Below are positions 13,462-23,552 of a stretch of 36,863 bases of DNA, piece by piece. Both the position numbers and the translations under genes were made by a program. The number at the start of each line of letters is the position of its first letter. Position 1 is the stretch's first letter. Origin of the DNA: a virus; IMG/VR virus record IMGVR_UViG_3300030202_001452, positions 1 through 36,863 of that record. One strand, given 5' to 3'. The notes beneath the pieces were generated by a model, which saw only the letters and a list, made by a program, of their open reading frames with translations, was not told the origin of the DNA and did not search any database.

Positions 13462-16056
13462 ATGGCAATATACGAGATAAGATTATTAGGAAATGATGGA
13501 AGGCAATATACCGAACCAATTAATGCTAGCAGCCAAGCTGAAGCAATAAGAATAGCAAATTCTTTTACGCAAGAAAGTGGTGCAAGAGTTTTAGGTGTAT
13601 CTGATGCTAATCGTGGCAATAGTAACAATTTACAAACTGTTCAGGATTTAGGTTTAAGCGAGTCACCTTTTTTGCCAGATAATAATCAATTAACAAGAAG
13701 TGTACAAGCAACTCCTGCACTTTCTCCTTCAGTTTCTCCTTTTCAAGCAGGTCAAACAACTGACCCATCTTTGCAACTTCAATCAATAGCTGATATGTCA
13801 GTAGCAAGTAATCCTAATGTACCTTTTGCACCAGAAAGTGAAAGGACTTTTACAAGTAATATTCAAGCTGAACAAGAAGTAAAAAATTTGCAAGAATTTA
13901 GAGATAAAGAAATATCAAACATAAATGACAAGATATTTGAAAAAATTACAGAGGGAGATTTTTTTTCAGCAAAAGCTAGTGGGCAAGTAGACCCTTCTAG
14001 TGTTTTGGTAGACATGATACAGGATGGAGATATTGACACAGGAACTGCTGAATATTGGATAAGAAATCATAATAAAACTGCCGAAGGTCAAGAAATGGAT
14101 TTATTTTTAAAAGATTCAAATGCACAAGCGATTGCTAAATCAAGTGAAACTTCTCCAGCTTTTGGTGGATGGTCTAAAAGACTTGTACAAGACCAGCCTA
14201 GTGGAAATTTTAATAGAACAAATGATTCTGGTTCAAATTACAGATTATATGAATATTCAAAAGGTGGTGAAACAGTAAGAGTTTATCATTTAGTTTTACC
14301 GGGTGAAGGCAATAATTTTTTAGCATCAAATTTTGAAATTCCTGTAACTCCTAATGCCTTTGAAGAAGGTAAAGGTTGGTCTGATATTGAATACGATGAT
14401 TTTATTATGTACAACAACAGGACTATAGGAGATTTAACAGAAAAAGGAATTCCTGCTGAACAAAGATTATTGTATTCACAATTAGGTGATTATTTAACAG
14501 AAGCAACAAGAACTGCAAATGTTAACGGAGAAAATATAACTTACAATCCTTATCTTTCTTCTTGGACAAAAGCTAACGAAGTTGTTGGAAGAGGAATTGA
14601 TTTTGATAAATTATCTGAAGCAAATACTTTTTGGACAGCACTTTCTACTGTTATACCACAAGCACTTTCTAAAATAACTCCGGGTGTAACTCAAAAAGAC
14701 GTAGTACGAAATTATTTTAATAATTCAATAGCAGACCCTACAACAGGACTATATCTTCCATCTTCAAAAAGAGATGATACAGACCAACAGGTTGCTGACC
14801 AAACACAAGGATTTGATTTTGAACAAGATGGAACAGCACCTCCAGCAGTTGCACCACCTTTTGTTGACCCATCGGGAATAGGACAAGAAGCAGGAATGGT
14901 ACCGGGTTTTGCTCCGGGTACTGGTATGTTTAGTGGAACTGACATAGACCCTAGAACCCAAACAGAAAATGGTGATTCTAGATTTGTTACCCCTATTGAC
15001 CCTGAACCAGAAGTTGTAGATGTACAACCTTCTGTAAATCCGGGTAACTTAGATGAACTTTTTGATAACTTTGGAATTGACACAGGTGTTTTTGGTTTAA
15101 CAACTGATTCGTTGCCGGGATTCCCTATAGATTTATTTCAAAATCAAGATTTATTTGTAGATGTTACTGAAACAGAACAAATACCAAATCCTTCTTATAG
15201 AGGAGTTAGAGGAAGTGGTCAGCCAGATGAAGATGGAAATGTAGAATTTTATCAAATTACAAACACTAGGCGAGTTGAGAATCCTGCAATTAAAGCAGCT
15301 CTAGATGCTTATGCAGAACAGTTGAGAGCAAAGACTGAATTACAAGGTCAAACATCTGACATAATATCTCAACAGATACAATCTACTAGAGGCATGGGTG
15401 TAGGTGCAGATAGACTATCACCACAAGAGTTAGCAGACTTAGAAAGAAACGTATCCCTAATTGGTGCTTCAGAAGGATTGTTAACTGCACCGGGTCAATT
15501 TGAACAAGAACTGGGTGATTTTAGATTACAACAATTAAGAGAATCTGGTAGACCACAAGTTCAACAGACTTTAGCAGGAATATATTCTGACCCTGTTGCT
15601 TTTGGTTTAGCTACTGGAACTGAAGAAGGTAGAAGATTTTTAAATCAATTACAGAATCAAGCGTTTCAAGAACAACCATTTCAGCAACAACAAACAGCTA
15701 TGGGTCAACCATTTGGTCAGGCACCTATTCCTTTAACGGAAATGAATGTAGACCAACCATTTGGTGGAATGATGCCGGTTAGTACAAACCAAACAGTTAC
15801 CAGTAATCTTTCTGGAACTGGGTCAGGATATGTACCACCAAGTGCAAGACAATTACAAGAAGCAAGTCCATTAGAATCAGGTATGCAGTTAGCACAAGCA
15901 GCAGGTGCAGGAATATATGGTGAAGATGCATTAAGAAGGCGTGTGGCAGAAAGCACTCCATTTGGAACAAATGTAGGAAGTTCTGTATTAGCTCCTAGAA
16001 CATTAAGAAGAGGAACTTCAGCAGACCCATTTAGTGGTGCAGCAAGAGGGTTTTAA
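13462..16056 (+). CDS. Large virion-associated protein, 864 aa
   Basis: Function unknown; probably structural. The N-terminus (MAIYEIRLLGNDGRQYTEP, then SSQAEAIRIANSF) looks like a small globular domain. Residues ~450-530 are Pro/Gly/Asp-rich and low in complexity (PPAVAPPFVDPSG). The C-terminal ~150 residues are Gln-rich with repeats of QPFGQ / QPFQQQQ / DQPFGG. Such flexible tails suit an internal (ejected) or scaffolding-like virion protein. It lies between portal and the 1450-aa protein, with TAAATG coupling to the latter. Confidence 0.6.
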   Translation: MAIYEIRLLGNDGRQYTEPINASSQAEAIRIANSFTQESGARVLGVSDANRGNSNNLQTVQDLGLSESPFLPDNNQLTRSVQATPALSPSVSPFQAGQTTDPSLQLQSIADMSVASNPNVPFAPESERTFTSNIQAEQEVKNLQEFRDKEISNINDKIFEKITEGDFFSAKASGQVDPSSVLVDMIQDGDIDTGTAEYWIRNHNKTAEGQEMDLFLKDSNAQAIAKSSETSPAFGGWSKRLVQDQPSGNFNRTNDSGSNYRLYEYSKGGETVRVYHLVLPGEGNNFLASNFEIPVTPNAFEEGKGWSDIEYDDFIMYNNRTIGDLTEKGIPAEQRLLYSQLGDYLTEATRTANVNGENITYNPYLSSWTKANEVVGRGIDFDKLSEANTFWTALSTVIPQALSKITPGVTQKDVVRNYFNNSIADPTTGLYLPSSKRDDTDQQVADQTQGFDFEQDGTAPPAVAPPFVDPSGIGQEAGMVPGFAPGTGMFSGTDIDPRTQTENGDSRFVTPIDPEPEVVDVQPSVNPGNLDELFDNFGIDTGVFGLTTDSLPGFPIDLFQNQDLFVDVTETEQIPNPSYRGVRGSGQPDEDGNVEFYQITNTRRVENPAIKAALDAYAEQLRAKTELQGQTSDIISQQIQSTRGMGVGADRLSPQELADLERNVSLIGASEGLLTAPGQFEQELGDFRLQQLRESGRPQVQQTLAGIYSDPVAFGLATGTEEGRRFLNQLQNQAFQEQPFQQQQTAMGQPFGQAPIPLTEMNVDQPFGGMMPVSTNQTVTSNLSGTGSGYVPPSARQLQEASPLESGMQLAQAAGAGIYGEDALRRRVAESTPFGTNVGSSVLAPRTLRRGTSADPFSGAARGF

Positions 16057-19000
16057 ATGACCACTCCCAATCCTTTTAAAAAAATTGAAGATATAGAATC
16101 AGGAGAATATCTTAGAAGAAGATTAAATCCTGAATCTTTGCAAGAAGTAAGAAGGTTTCAGCAAGCAGATATTGCAAGGCAAGCAGCAACTGCTAGAGAA
16201 GAAGATGAAAGAAATCCTTTTGATAATACAAATTTGCAAATACCATCAGAAAAGGAAGAACCTAAAGATAGGAAACTTTGGCAAAAAGCACTTGATGCAA
16301 TAAGTTTTTCCGGAGATTTAGCAGCAGCTACTTTTTATTCTTTAAATGTGCCGGGTGGAGAAGAAAATAATCGTACTTTTTTAGAAAGGTCAAGAGAAGA
16401 CCAAATAAAAGAAGGTGGTTCAGGGATTGATGAGCCTATTTATAAAAGAATAAGAAAAAGAAGAGCAGAATTATTAAATATAGACCCAAATGACCCTTGG
16501 GGAGCTGCTAAATTCACTATTCCCTTTACTGGTGGAAGTTGGATTGATTATGCAAAAGCAACTAGAAAAGCATATCTAGAAGCTAAAGAAGACAAAGCAT
16601 TAAAGCCGGGAGCAGGTTTTGCTGCTGAAATTGGTTTTGACCCTACTACATACACAGGTCTTGGAATTGTAAAAGGGTTTAAAGCAGCCAGAAAAGGAAC
16701 TAAATATTTAGCAAGTAAAGGTAAAATAGCAGATAGTGTAGATGCAGTAGACCCAGATAACCTATTTAAAAATGTTCCTTTTTCAAAACCAAAAACAACT
16801 AGAGAAGCTGAAATGGCTATGGGTGTAGATGAAATTATAGAACCAGACAAAGGGTTGTTTGGAATATTTAAAAGAGCAAATGACAAAGTTGCAGACAATT
16901 ATTTTGGAAAAGGTATTGCAGCTTGGAATTATACTTCAGATAAATTATTTGGCAGAACAAGAAGATATTTAAAACAAACTCCCCTTACTCAAGCTATTTT
17001 AAGAAGAAATATTAGAGAGTCTGATGCTATAACCCAAGGTAATGTTGGAGCAGTATCATTTAAAAATTCAGGTAGAAGAGCAGGTGCAACAGAAGATGAT
17101 ATGGATGATGTATTTAATAATTTTTTAGATGTTGATGGCTTAACTCCACAATTAAAAGTTAATGGAAAAACTTTAAAAGATTCAGATTTTAAAGATGTGT
17201 ATCAAACTTTAGGAAAAAATTTTCCAGACGAATTTAAAATAAAAACATACAAAGGAAAATTAAATTCTGCTGATTTAATATCAGGAATGTTTACTCAACC
17301 AATAAGAGTAATTGCTAAACAAGAAGGTAAGTATATAGATGAACTTACAGCATTAGATTTAAAAAAATATGTAAGATTTGACAATGTTCCAGATGAAATA
17401 ATTATTGGTGCAGCACATGCTATGGGGCAACTTGCATTTCAAAGAAATTTACTTAAAAAGGCAGGACTTACTGTAGCAAGTTTATTTCAAGATATTAAAG
17501 TATCAAAATCAGTTGCAAAATTTTTAAATACAACAGAAATGGAACAAATATATTTTCCTCACGAATTAACTGTTTTAAAAGCATTTGATGGAAATATGAA
17601 AAATACTTTTGAAGTAAAAACAGGAGTAAAGAAAACTTTTAAAGAAATAGAACAATTTCAAAAAACTAGAAATTTAAATTCTGAAGAAATAACTCAAGCT
17701 ATAATTGATGGCAATATGAAATTTAATAACGTAAGTACAGCTTTACTTTTACAAAAAAGACAAATTGACAATATTATAAATAATCAAAAATTTGTTGATG
17801 AAATAGGAAAAATTGAAAGTGTAAATATTCTTGATGATGTTAATTTAAAAGCACTTGATGATTTAGTAAATTCTACAGGACCAATTACAGCAAAATCTAT
17901 AAAATCTTTAGACAATGAAAACACTAAACATCTTTATGAAATGTTAAGTGGATTAAGCAAAAGTAAAAGAATAACTAAAAATGATGTAGCAGATGCTGTA
18001 GGTAGAAGATTTAGCACTAAAGACTCTATTAATTTAAATGATTTAGATAGATTAGTTTCAGAAAATAAAATTAAACCTAAGCAATTTAGTAATGTTTTTT
18101 TTAGAGATGATGCACAAGCTAAACAAATTGCAAAAGAATTTGATTTTAATCCAGAAACTAAACTTTGGTCAGGTATCTCAACATTTGAAAGAGCAAACAA
18201 TGTATTAAGAACTGTTGGAACTGGATTAGATTTTTCATGGCATATGTTACAAGGTCTTGTAACTTTAGGTGCTGCTACAGCAGTTAATCCAAAATTATTT
18301 GCTGTTTATGGTAGGTCTATAAAATTTGCAGCATTAGCTTTTGTAGATAAATCTAATATAGCTTATATTATGAGCAAACAAGACCCTGCCTTAATAAGAA
18401 GAGCTGTAGATGATGGAAATATAAGGTTTACTCAAGATGCAGTTGATGCTTTTGCAGGAACTTCTGGAATATCAAGTATATCAGAAACTTTAAAAACAGC
18501 AGTTGAAAAAATTGTACCTAATCAACATTTAGCAAAAGGAATAAACTTTGTTTTAAACACTCCGGCTGCTGCATTTAGAGGAGCTCAAAGAGCTTTTAAT
18601 GTGTCAGGGGATGTTATTAAGCTAGAAGGTTATAAAGTGTTTGAGCCTATGATAGAAAGACAAGCTGACGAAATAATAGAAAAAGGTTTATCAAAAGGTG
18701 CAAGCAGAGATGAAGTTGTAAAAGGATTAAGAAAACAAATAGGTTCTTTTTTAATGAAATCAACAGGTGGTATAGATTCTGCTGCTTTAGGATTGCCTGC
18801 ATCACAGCAAGCTGTTGAAAGAGCATTTTTGTTTTTTTCACCTTCTTATACAAGAGCTTGTCTTAGTTTTATTGCAACTGCTTTTACTAAAGGAGATTTA
18901 GAAGGTAAATTAGCTAGAAGGTCTTTGCTTGGATTAGCAATGTTTGGAACCACAACTTATACTGCAATGGCTTCTTCTTTAGGACAAGAACCAAAATTAG

Positions 19001-20409
19001 ACCCAACTAGAGGAGATTTTATGAGTCTAAGAATTGGTGATAGTGATGTAGGGTTTGGGGGTTTTTACAGGTCTTTCTTAGGAATGTTAAGTAAAACTGG
19101 GGATAGTTTTGCAGAAGACAGAACTTTTGAAAAAGACAGAACAAATCCAATATTAGCATGGTTAAAGGGGAGGACTTCCCCAACAAGTAGCACAGCTTGG
19201 GATTTGATTACAGGTTCTAACTTTCTTGGAGAACCTTTAGAAACAGATTTAAGTTCAAGAGCAAAATATATTGGAAATAAATTTACTCCTTTTTGGGCAG
19301 AAAATGTATTTACTACAGACCCTGTAACAGGAGATTATCAATGGACAGATTTAAATAAAGCTGGTTTAGCTGCTGAACTTATTGGATTTAGGTCAACTCC
19401 AATAGATGTATTTGATGAAAGAAGAAGAGTAAGAGATGAATTTGCAGATGAGTTTTATGGCAAAAAATGGAATGATTTAACTAACGTAGAAAGAACTTTA
19501 ATTACTAGAGAATCAGAATATTTAAAAACTTTAGAAGCAACATCTAAAGAAGTATCTGCTAGAAGAGGCACAGAAGTTCAGGGTCAATTAAATAATTATT
19601 ATAAAGAATCACAAGCAATATTAAAAACTTACAATTCTCAAGTAGAAGAAGGTGTAAAAATGTTAAACAGAGGTGTTTTAGACCCAGCAGGATTACGAAC
19701 AACTTATTTAGCTTCAGCAAGTGATGAATACTATGATTCAAGAAATACCCTTAGAGTTAGAACAGAAGAAGGTGATTTAAGTTTAGTTGGCATGTATTGG
19801 ACTGACATAGCAGGAGAAAAAGAAACACTTCCAAAAATAGATTATCAAGATGATGTGCTTGACGTAGCTTATCAAGATTACATAAACGCTGTTGTAATAA
19901 ATCCTGAATTAGAAACAATAACTGGAGAAACAGATTGGTACGCTAGAGATGAAGCTATAACAAATTTTAAAAATAGATGGGAACAAAAAGGTATTGAAAA
20001 TGTTTTAGATTATGTAAAAGCTAGAAGCATTGTTGCAAAAGACCATCCACCAATAGTTGCTGAATATTACGCTGCAAAAGATTATTTTGCATATTACTGG
20101 AAAGAAACAGAAAGAGCAGTTATTAATGATGTAAGTGAATCAGATGCTTTGGCTTATAAAAGATGGAAATTAGAACCAAACGAAACTGTAAAAGCAGAAA
20201 TATTAAAAAATTACCCCACTATAAGAACTATGAATTCTTTAATAGGGGGTGCTAGAAGAGAACTTAGAAAATTAGACAAATCAGTTGATGGTTTCTTGTA
20301 CAGATGGGGTTATACAACTAAATTAGAAAACTCTTTAAATAAGGGAAAAGAAGACGTTTGGAGATATCCAACACCATTTACACTTGAAGAATATCAAGGT
20401 TCGTTGTAG
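16057..20409 (+). CDS. Giant virion / DNA-ejection-type protein, 1450 aa
   Basis: The largest gene in the window. Likely an internal virion protein that leaves with the DNA, judged by size and helical make-up. Residues ~1-60 are polar and charged; most of the protein is Lys/Glu/Asn-rich helix. A hydrophobic, Gly/Ala-rich part (~725-1020) includes LDFSWHMLQGLVTLGAATAV, FLFFSPSYTRACLSFIATAF and SLLGLAMFGTTTYTAMASSL, which could insert in a membrane. These patterns recall the large polyvalent-type phage proteins. No lytic transglycosylase or other enzyme motif is recognised. Its place before scaffold and capsid differs from T7, where the internal proteins come after the tail genes. Confidence 0.6.
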   Translation: MTTPNPFKKIEDIESGEYLRRRLNPESLQEVRRFQQADIARQAATAREEDERNPFDNTNLQIPSEKEEPKDRKLWQKALDAISFSGDLAAATFYSLNVPGGEENNRTFLERSREDQIKEGGSGIDEPIYKRIRKRRAELLNIDPNDPWGAAKFTIPFTGGSWIDYAKATRKAYLEAKEDKALKPGAGFAAEIGFDPTTYTGLGIVKGFKAARKGTKYLASKGKIADSVDAVDPDNLFKNVPFSKPKTTREAEMAMGVDEIIEPDKGLFGIFKRANDKVADNYFGKGIAAWNYTSDKLFGRTRRYLKQTPLTQAILRRNIRESDAITQGNVGAVSFKNSGRRAGATEDDMDDVFNNFLDVDGLTPQLKVNGKTLKDSDFKDVYQTLGKNFPDEFKIKTYKGKLNSADLISGMFTQPIRVIAKQEGKYIDELTALDLKKYVRFDNVPDEIIIGAAHAMGQLAFQRNLLKKAGLTVASLFQDIKVSKSVAKFLNTTEMEQIYFPHELTVLKAFDGNMKNTFEVKTGVKKTFKEIEQFQKTRNLNSEEITQAIIDGNMKFNNVSTALLLQKRQIDNIINNQKFVDEIGKIESVNILDDVNLKALDDLVNSTGPITAKSIKSLDNENTKHLYEMLSGLSKSKRITKNDVADAVGRRFSTKDSINLNDLDRLVSENKIKPKQFSNVFFRDDAQAKQIAKEFDFNPETKLWSGISTFERANNVLRTVGTGLDFSWHMLQGLVTLGAATAVNPKLFAVYGRSIKFAALAFVDKSNIAYIMSKQDPALIRRAVDDGNIRFTQDAVDAFAGTSGISSISETLKTAVEKIVPNQHLAKGINFVLNTPAAAFRGAQRAFNVSGDVIKLEGYKVFEPMIERQADEIIEKGLSKGASRDEVVKGLRKQIGSFLMKSTGGIDSAALGLPASQQAVERAFLFFSPSYTRACLSFIATAFTKGDLEGKLARRSLLGLAMFGTTTYTAMASSLGQEPKLDPTRGDFMSLRIGDSDVGFGGFYRSFLGMLSKTGDSFAEDRTFEKDRTNPILAWLKGRTSPTSSTAWDLITGSNFLGEPLETDLSSRAKYIGNKFTPFWAENVFTTDPVTGDYQWTDLNKAGLAAELIGFRSTPIDVFDERRRVRDEFADEFYGKKWNDLTNVERTLITRESEYLKTLEATSKEVSARRGTEVQGQLNNYYKESQAILKTYNSQVEEGVKMLNRGVLDPAGLRTTYLASASDEYYDSRNTLRVRTEEGDLSLVGMYWTDIAGEKETLPKIDYQDDVLDVAYQDYINAVVINPELETITGETDWYARDEAITNFKNRWEQKGIENVLDYVKARSIVAKDHPPIVAEYYAAKDYFAYYWKETERAVINDVSESDALAYKRWKLEPNETVKAEILKNYPTIRTMNSLIGGARRELRKLDKSVDGFLYRWGYTTKLENSLNKGKEDVWRYPTPFTLEEYQGSL

Positions 20410-20449
20410 ATTATAAATATATTTTAAACAATAGAAAGGGTTACGGCTC

Positions 20450-21241
20450 ATGTTAGAAGAAAAAGAAGTCACGGCTTCAGAAGAAACTGTCAAGGCAGAA
20501 GAGCAACAGATTGCTGAACAAGTTGCAGAAAAAGTAGAACAAGAAGTTACTGAACAGGTAACGGAGGAAGTTAAGGCACAAGAAAAACCTCTGTCACCCG
20601 AAGAAATTCAACAGATGGTTGAAAGTGCTACTACTAAATCTTTAAATAGTTTTAAAGGTAGTTTTGCAAACTGGACAGCATCACAGCAAAAAGAACTTAA
20701 AAATCAAATAGACGAGGTGCTTAATCCTTTAAGGGAACAAGCTAAAATCATTGAAGAATCTAGAATTCAAGAAATGTCGCCTGAAGAACAAGCAGAGTAT
20801 TACAAATCTCAACTGCAAAAAAAACAAGAGGCTCCTAAACAGGAACCCCAAGTTCAGCAAGAGATGAGTGCAGACCAAACTGTTTTAGCGAATATGACTC
20901 AAGATTTAATTAATGAAAGTGGTTTGAACATAGATATTAGGGATAGCAGGGTTTGGAAAGGTTATGCTGAAGGTATGAACACTAGGCAAGCTATTAAGCT
21001 AGCAGAGAAAAATATTGAAGCAATAAAAACTCCAGCTCCAGCTACTCAAACTCCAGTTCAAGAGGAACCTAAAGTTGAACAAGCACCTATTCCGTCTACT
21101 TCTGGTGCACCTAAAAGTGGTTCAGGGAGAGTTACATCTCAAGCTGATTTAGCAGAAATGATGGCTAATAACCAAATTGATGCAACACAATTTAGGCAAG
21201 CTAGAAAAGAATTAAAAAATCAAGGTTATACTAACCTTTAA
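20450..21241 (+). CDS. Capsid scaffold protein, 263 aa
   Basis: Very acidic, Glu/Gln/Lys-rich protein with long helices and coiled-coil character (residues ~1-140), then a Pro/Gln linker (APATQTPVQEEP) and a basic helical C-terminus (SQADLAEMMANNQIDATQFRQARK). This composition and its place right before the capsid gene are classic for a scaffold, whose basic C-terminus binds the coat protein. It starts after a 40-bp AT-rich gap, the longest in the early late operon, with AGAAAGGG upstream. Confidence 0.85.
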   Translation: MLEEKEVTASEETVKAEEQQIAEQVAEKVEQEVTEQVTEEVKAQEKPLSPEEIQQMVESATTKSLNSFKGSFANWTASQQKELKNQIDEVLNPLREQAKIIEESRIQEMSPEEQAEYYKSQLQKKQEAPKQEPQVQQEMSADQTVLANMTQDLINESGLNIDIRDSRVWKGYAEGMNTRQAIKLAEKNIEAIKTPAPATQTPVQEEPKVEQAPIPSTSGAPKSGSGRVTSQADLAEMMANNQIDATQFRQARKELKNQGYTNL

Positions 21242-21260
21242 AAATTAGGAGAAAAATACA

Positions 21261-22160
21261 ATGGCAAGTGGATTGACATTATCGTCAAGTTCAAGTCTGT
21301 CAGACATGTCTAAAATTGTTATTGCTAATGCAATTTCAAATATAGAACCGGCTGGTCCAACAAACCAGTTAGTGAGTAGATATGATATTCCTCAAGGTGC
21401 AAAGCAAGTTAACATTCCAATTTGGGGTAGAAACGATGCTGTAGCAGTTACTGAAGGTATTGACATATCAGCTCCTGAACAACTTTCTGTTACTGTGACA
21501 AGCATTACTGCTTCTGAACACGGAATCATGACTTTTGTTTCTGATAGACTTTCTAGACAAAACAACGAAGACATACTTGCACACGTTGGTGAAGTACAAG
21601 GTGGAGCTTTAGGAAGGTTGCTAGAAAGCGACCTTACAACTCTGTTTGATGGGTTTTCAAACTCAATCGGAGCAGCAGGAAGCTACCTTACTTACTACCA
21701 CGTTGCAGGTGCTGTGTCTTACTTAAAAACTGACAACAATGCTTCTTTCGGAATGGCTCCGGGAACTCCAAGTGGTGTATTCCACCCAGAGCAGATTAGA
21801 GCTTTCGTACAAGAAGTAACTGGTATCCAAGGTGGTGGAACTACTGGTATGGCTGCACAGCCTATTCCAGAAGGTATTACTGCTGATGTGGTACAAAACT
21901 ACTTTAGAGGAAATGAAAGAGCCTTTGGTGTTCCAATTTACCAATCAGGTGTATTGACACGAGATGGTTCTGGTGACTCTAAAGGAGCAATTTTCGTTCC
22001 AGATGCAATAGCTTTGGCTATGGCACATGAAATGGAAGCTGAAGAAGAAAGAGATGCTTCACTAAGAGGTACCGAAATGGTAATGGTTGGTGAATGGGGA
22101 GAAGCTGAAGTAGCTGACCCATGGGGTGTTGAAATGCTCGGAGCTTCAGACGCTATATAA
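21261..22160 (+). CDS. Major capsid protein, 299 aa
   Basis: Main shell protein, probable HK97 fold. Features: N-terminal helix (SLSDMSKIVIANAISNIEPAG), E-loop-like and spine regions (VNIPIWGRNDAVAVTEG, HGIMTFVSDRLSRQN), and a C-terminal GEWGEAEVADPWGVEML. Length is at the short end for HK97 coats. It has one of the best ribosome sites in the window (TTAGGAGAAAAATACA) and its codon use includes more C and G at third positions than the neighbours, which fits high expression. It follows the scaffold gene. Confidence 0.85.
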   Translation: MASGLTLSSSSSLSDMSKIVIANAISNIEPAGPTNQLVSRYDIPQGAKQVNIPIWGRNDAVAVTEGIDISAPEQLSVTVTSITASEHGIMTFVSDRLSRQNNEDILAHVGEVQGGALGRLLESDLTTLFDGFSNSIGAAGSYLTYYHVAGAVSYLKTDNNASFGMAPGTPSGVFHPEQIRAFVQEVTGIQGGGTTGMAAQPIPEGITADVVQNYFRGNERAFGVPIYQSGVLTRDGSGDSKGAIFVPDAIALAMAHEMEAEEERDASLRGTEMVMVGEWGEAEVADPWGVEMLGASDAI

Positions 22161-22169
22161 GGAGATTAA

Positions 22170-22493
22170 ATGACTACTAAGCAACAAGATTACTTTATAA
22201 AAGAGATTGATAATAATGAAGAACATCTTTATACAACAATCTTTGATTCAGTAAGTGGTGACCCTTTTCGTGTAAAAACGGATAGGATTGGACACTATCT
22301 GTCTAAAGTAAAAAGAAAATCTAAGTTGCAAGGTGACAAATTAGTCTTCTCTGATGAATATGTAAAAGCATTCGTCAAAACTAAAGAAGAAATTATTGGT
22401 TCTCCGTCTTCCGGCAAGGCTGATAGGGTTGCTCCTGTTAGTCAAGTTAATGCTGGGAAGCGAAGACGAGGTAGGAGAGGTAGAAAGAAATGA
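22170..22493 (+). CDS. Unknown late protein with basic tail, 107 aa
   Basis: Not recognised. The N-terminal half is acidic (TTKQQDYFIKEIDNNEEHLY); the C-terminus is strongly basic (NAGKRRRGRRGRKK), likely to contact nucleic acid. Ribosome site AAGGAGATTAA. It overlaps the next gene by ATGA. Position after the coat gene suggests a minor head protein. Confidence 0.7.
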   Translation: MTTKQQDYFIKEIDNNEEHLYTTIFDSVSGDPFRVKTDRIGHYLSKVKRKSKLQGDKLVFSDEYVKAFVKTKEEIIGSPSSGKADRVAPVSQVNAGKRRRGRRGRKK

Positions 22494-22858
22494 CTACTTT
22501 ATTAGACAGATGGGAAACCATCATTAAAGGAATTAAGTTTGAGAAGAGATGGAATGATATTCTTGAGAAACATCTTAAAGATAACAATCTAAAAGAACTT
22601 CCCGAACCTGATTGGTCTGATGACCCTACCATGGCTTACATATATCTTCCTACTCGCTCCCTTAATGGTGATGCAGTCCGGTTAGATAGAAGCAAGGCAA
22701 GGATGTTTCCAGAAAGCATCGTTGGGTATCTTGAGAAAGGTGGTCTTATGAAGCTCCCTGCAAAGGTTGTAGCATCTAAGACAGAAGAGCAGCTCCCCAA
22801 GATGGAAACGGAGAAACCAAAACCTCAAAAAATAAAATTACCTAAAATAGGAGAATAA
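22490..22858 (+). CDS. Unknown late protein, 122 aa
   Basis: Not recognised. The N-terminal part (LLDRWETIIKGIKFEKRWNDI) is helical; the C-terminal ~30 residues are Lys/Pro/Glu-rich (METEKPKPQKIKLPKIGE) and probably unstructured. Coupled to the gene before by ATGA and to the one after by TAAATG with AGGAG. Minor head or assembly protein by location. Confidence 0.65.
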   Translation: MTTLLDRWETIIKGIKFEKRWNDILEKHLKDNNLKELPEPDWSDDPTMAYIYLPTRSLNGDAVRLDRSKARMFPESIVGYLEKGGLMKLPAKVVASKTEEQLPKMETEKPKPQKIKLPKIGE

Positions 22859-23191
22859 ATGAGTGTAGGAACTTTACAATACAGTTCAGTTAATACGCAA
22901 GATATTGCAGCAGGTGACTTTACAATCACAGCAGCTACTGACAAATATCAAAACTGGGACCCAGCAGGTTCTGGTAGAACAGTTGATTTACTTTATGTAG
23001 ATACTTCTGAAACTGGCGTAACTACTTCGCTAGGTGATATTTGGATTAGAAACACGGCTGATGCAGCAGAAGCTATCACACTTAGAGATGGTAACAACTC
23101 TGATGCAGCAATTTGCGTTATTGAACAAAACTTACAAGCACATGTAAGATGGAACGGGTCAAACTGGACATCTACAACAGGTGCTACATAA
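22859..23191 (+). CDS. Beta-rich head-region protein, 110 aa
   Basis: Small, Thr/Asp/Ala-rich and beta-strand-rich (TIWIRNTADAAEAITLRDG-like region, VRWNGSNWTSTTGAT). This make-up suits a decoration or spike protein on the capsid. No family is recognised. Ribosome site AGGAGAATAA directly precedes the ATG. A nine-pair hairpin follows at 23205-23227. Confidence 0.6.
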   Translation: MSVGTLQYSSVNTQDIAAGDFTITAATDKYQNWDPAGSGRTVDLLYVDTSETGVTTSLGDIWIRNTADAAEAITLRDGNNSDAAICVIEQNLQAHVRWNGSNWTSTTGAT

Positions 23192-23204
23192 GATAATTAG
23201 TGTG

Positions 23205-23227
23205 ATGAGAGGGATTTTCCCTCTCAT
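23205..23227 (+). other. Nine-pair intergenic hairpin without T-run
   Basis: ATGAGAGGG (23205-23213), loop ATTTT, CCCTCTCAT (23219-23227), followed by GCATAAAGGAG. It lacks the U-tail of a terminator, and late genes continue beyond it. It may protect the 3' end of the capsid-region transcript or be an RNase cutting site, separating highly expressed head genes from later ones. Confidence 0.6.
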
Positions 23228-23244
23228 TGCATAAAGGAGAAAAC

Positions 23245-23550
23245 ATGGCATTTGGACATGAAAAGCTAGCAGTAGATGCAACTGTAAGGTCACTTACAGT
23301 ACCTGTTGATGTAAACTTTGCACAAGTTACAGTTGAAACAGCAGCTATTAGATACAGATTAGATGGCACAGACCCAGCAACTGCTGTGGGTGTGCTTATT
23401 AGTGCAGGAGATAGTTTTTGCATATATGGTGTAGACACATTGAGAAATATCAAAATGGTTGAAGCTACAAGTACAGACTCTGTTATTAACGTATCTTATG
23501 GTACTGCTAACAATGGTATACATGGAGTCGTTATTACAGGAACAGCGTAA
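23245..23550 (+). CDS. Small beta-sandwich-like virion protein, 101 aa
   Basis: Beta-rich protein with the pattern IRYRLDGTDPATAVGVLISAGDSF followed by LRNIKMVEATSTDSVINVSYG, which I associate with small phage virion proteins of unknown exact role. Start at 23245 is picked for AAAGGAGAAAAC; an earlier in-frame Met lies within the ribosome site region. Position suggests a decoration or head-completion role. Confidence 0.65.
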   Translation: MAFGHEKLAVDATVRSLTVPVDVNFAQVTVETAAIRYRLDGTDPATAVGVLISAGDSFCIYGVDTLRNIKMVEATSTDSVINVSYGTANNGIHGVVITGTA

Positions 23551-23552
23551 TA

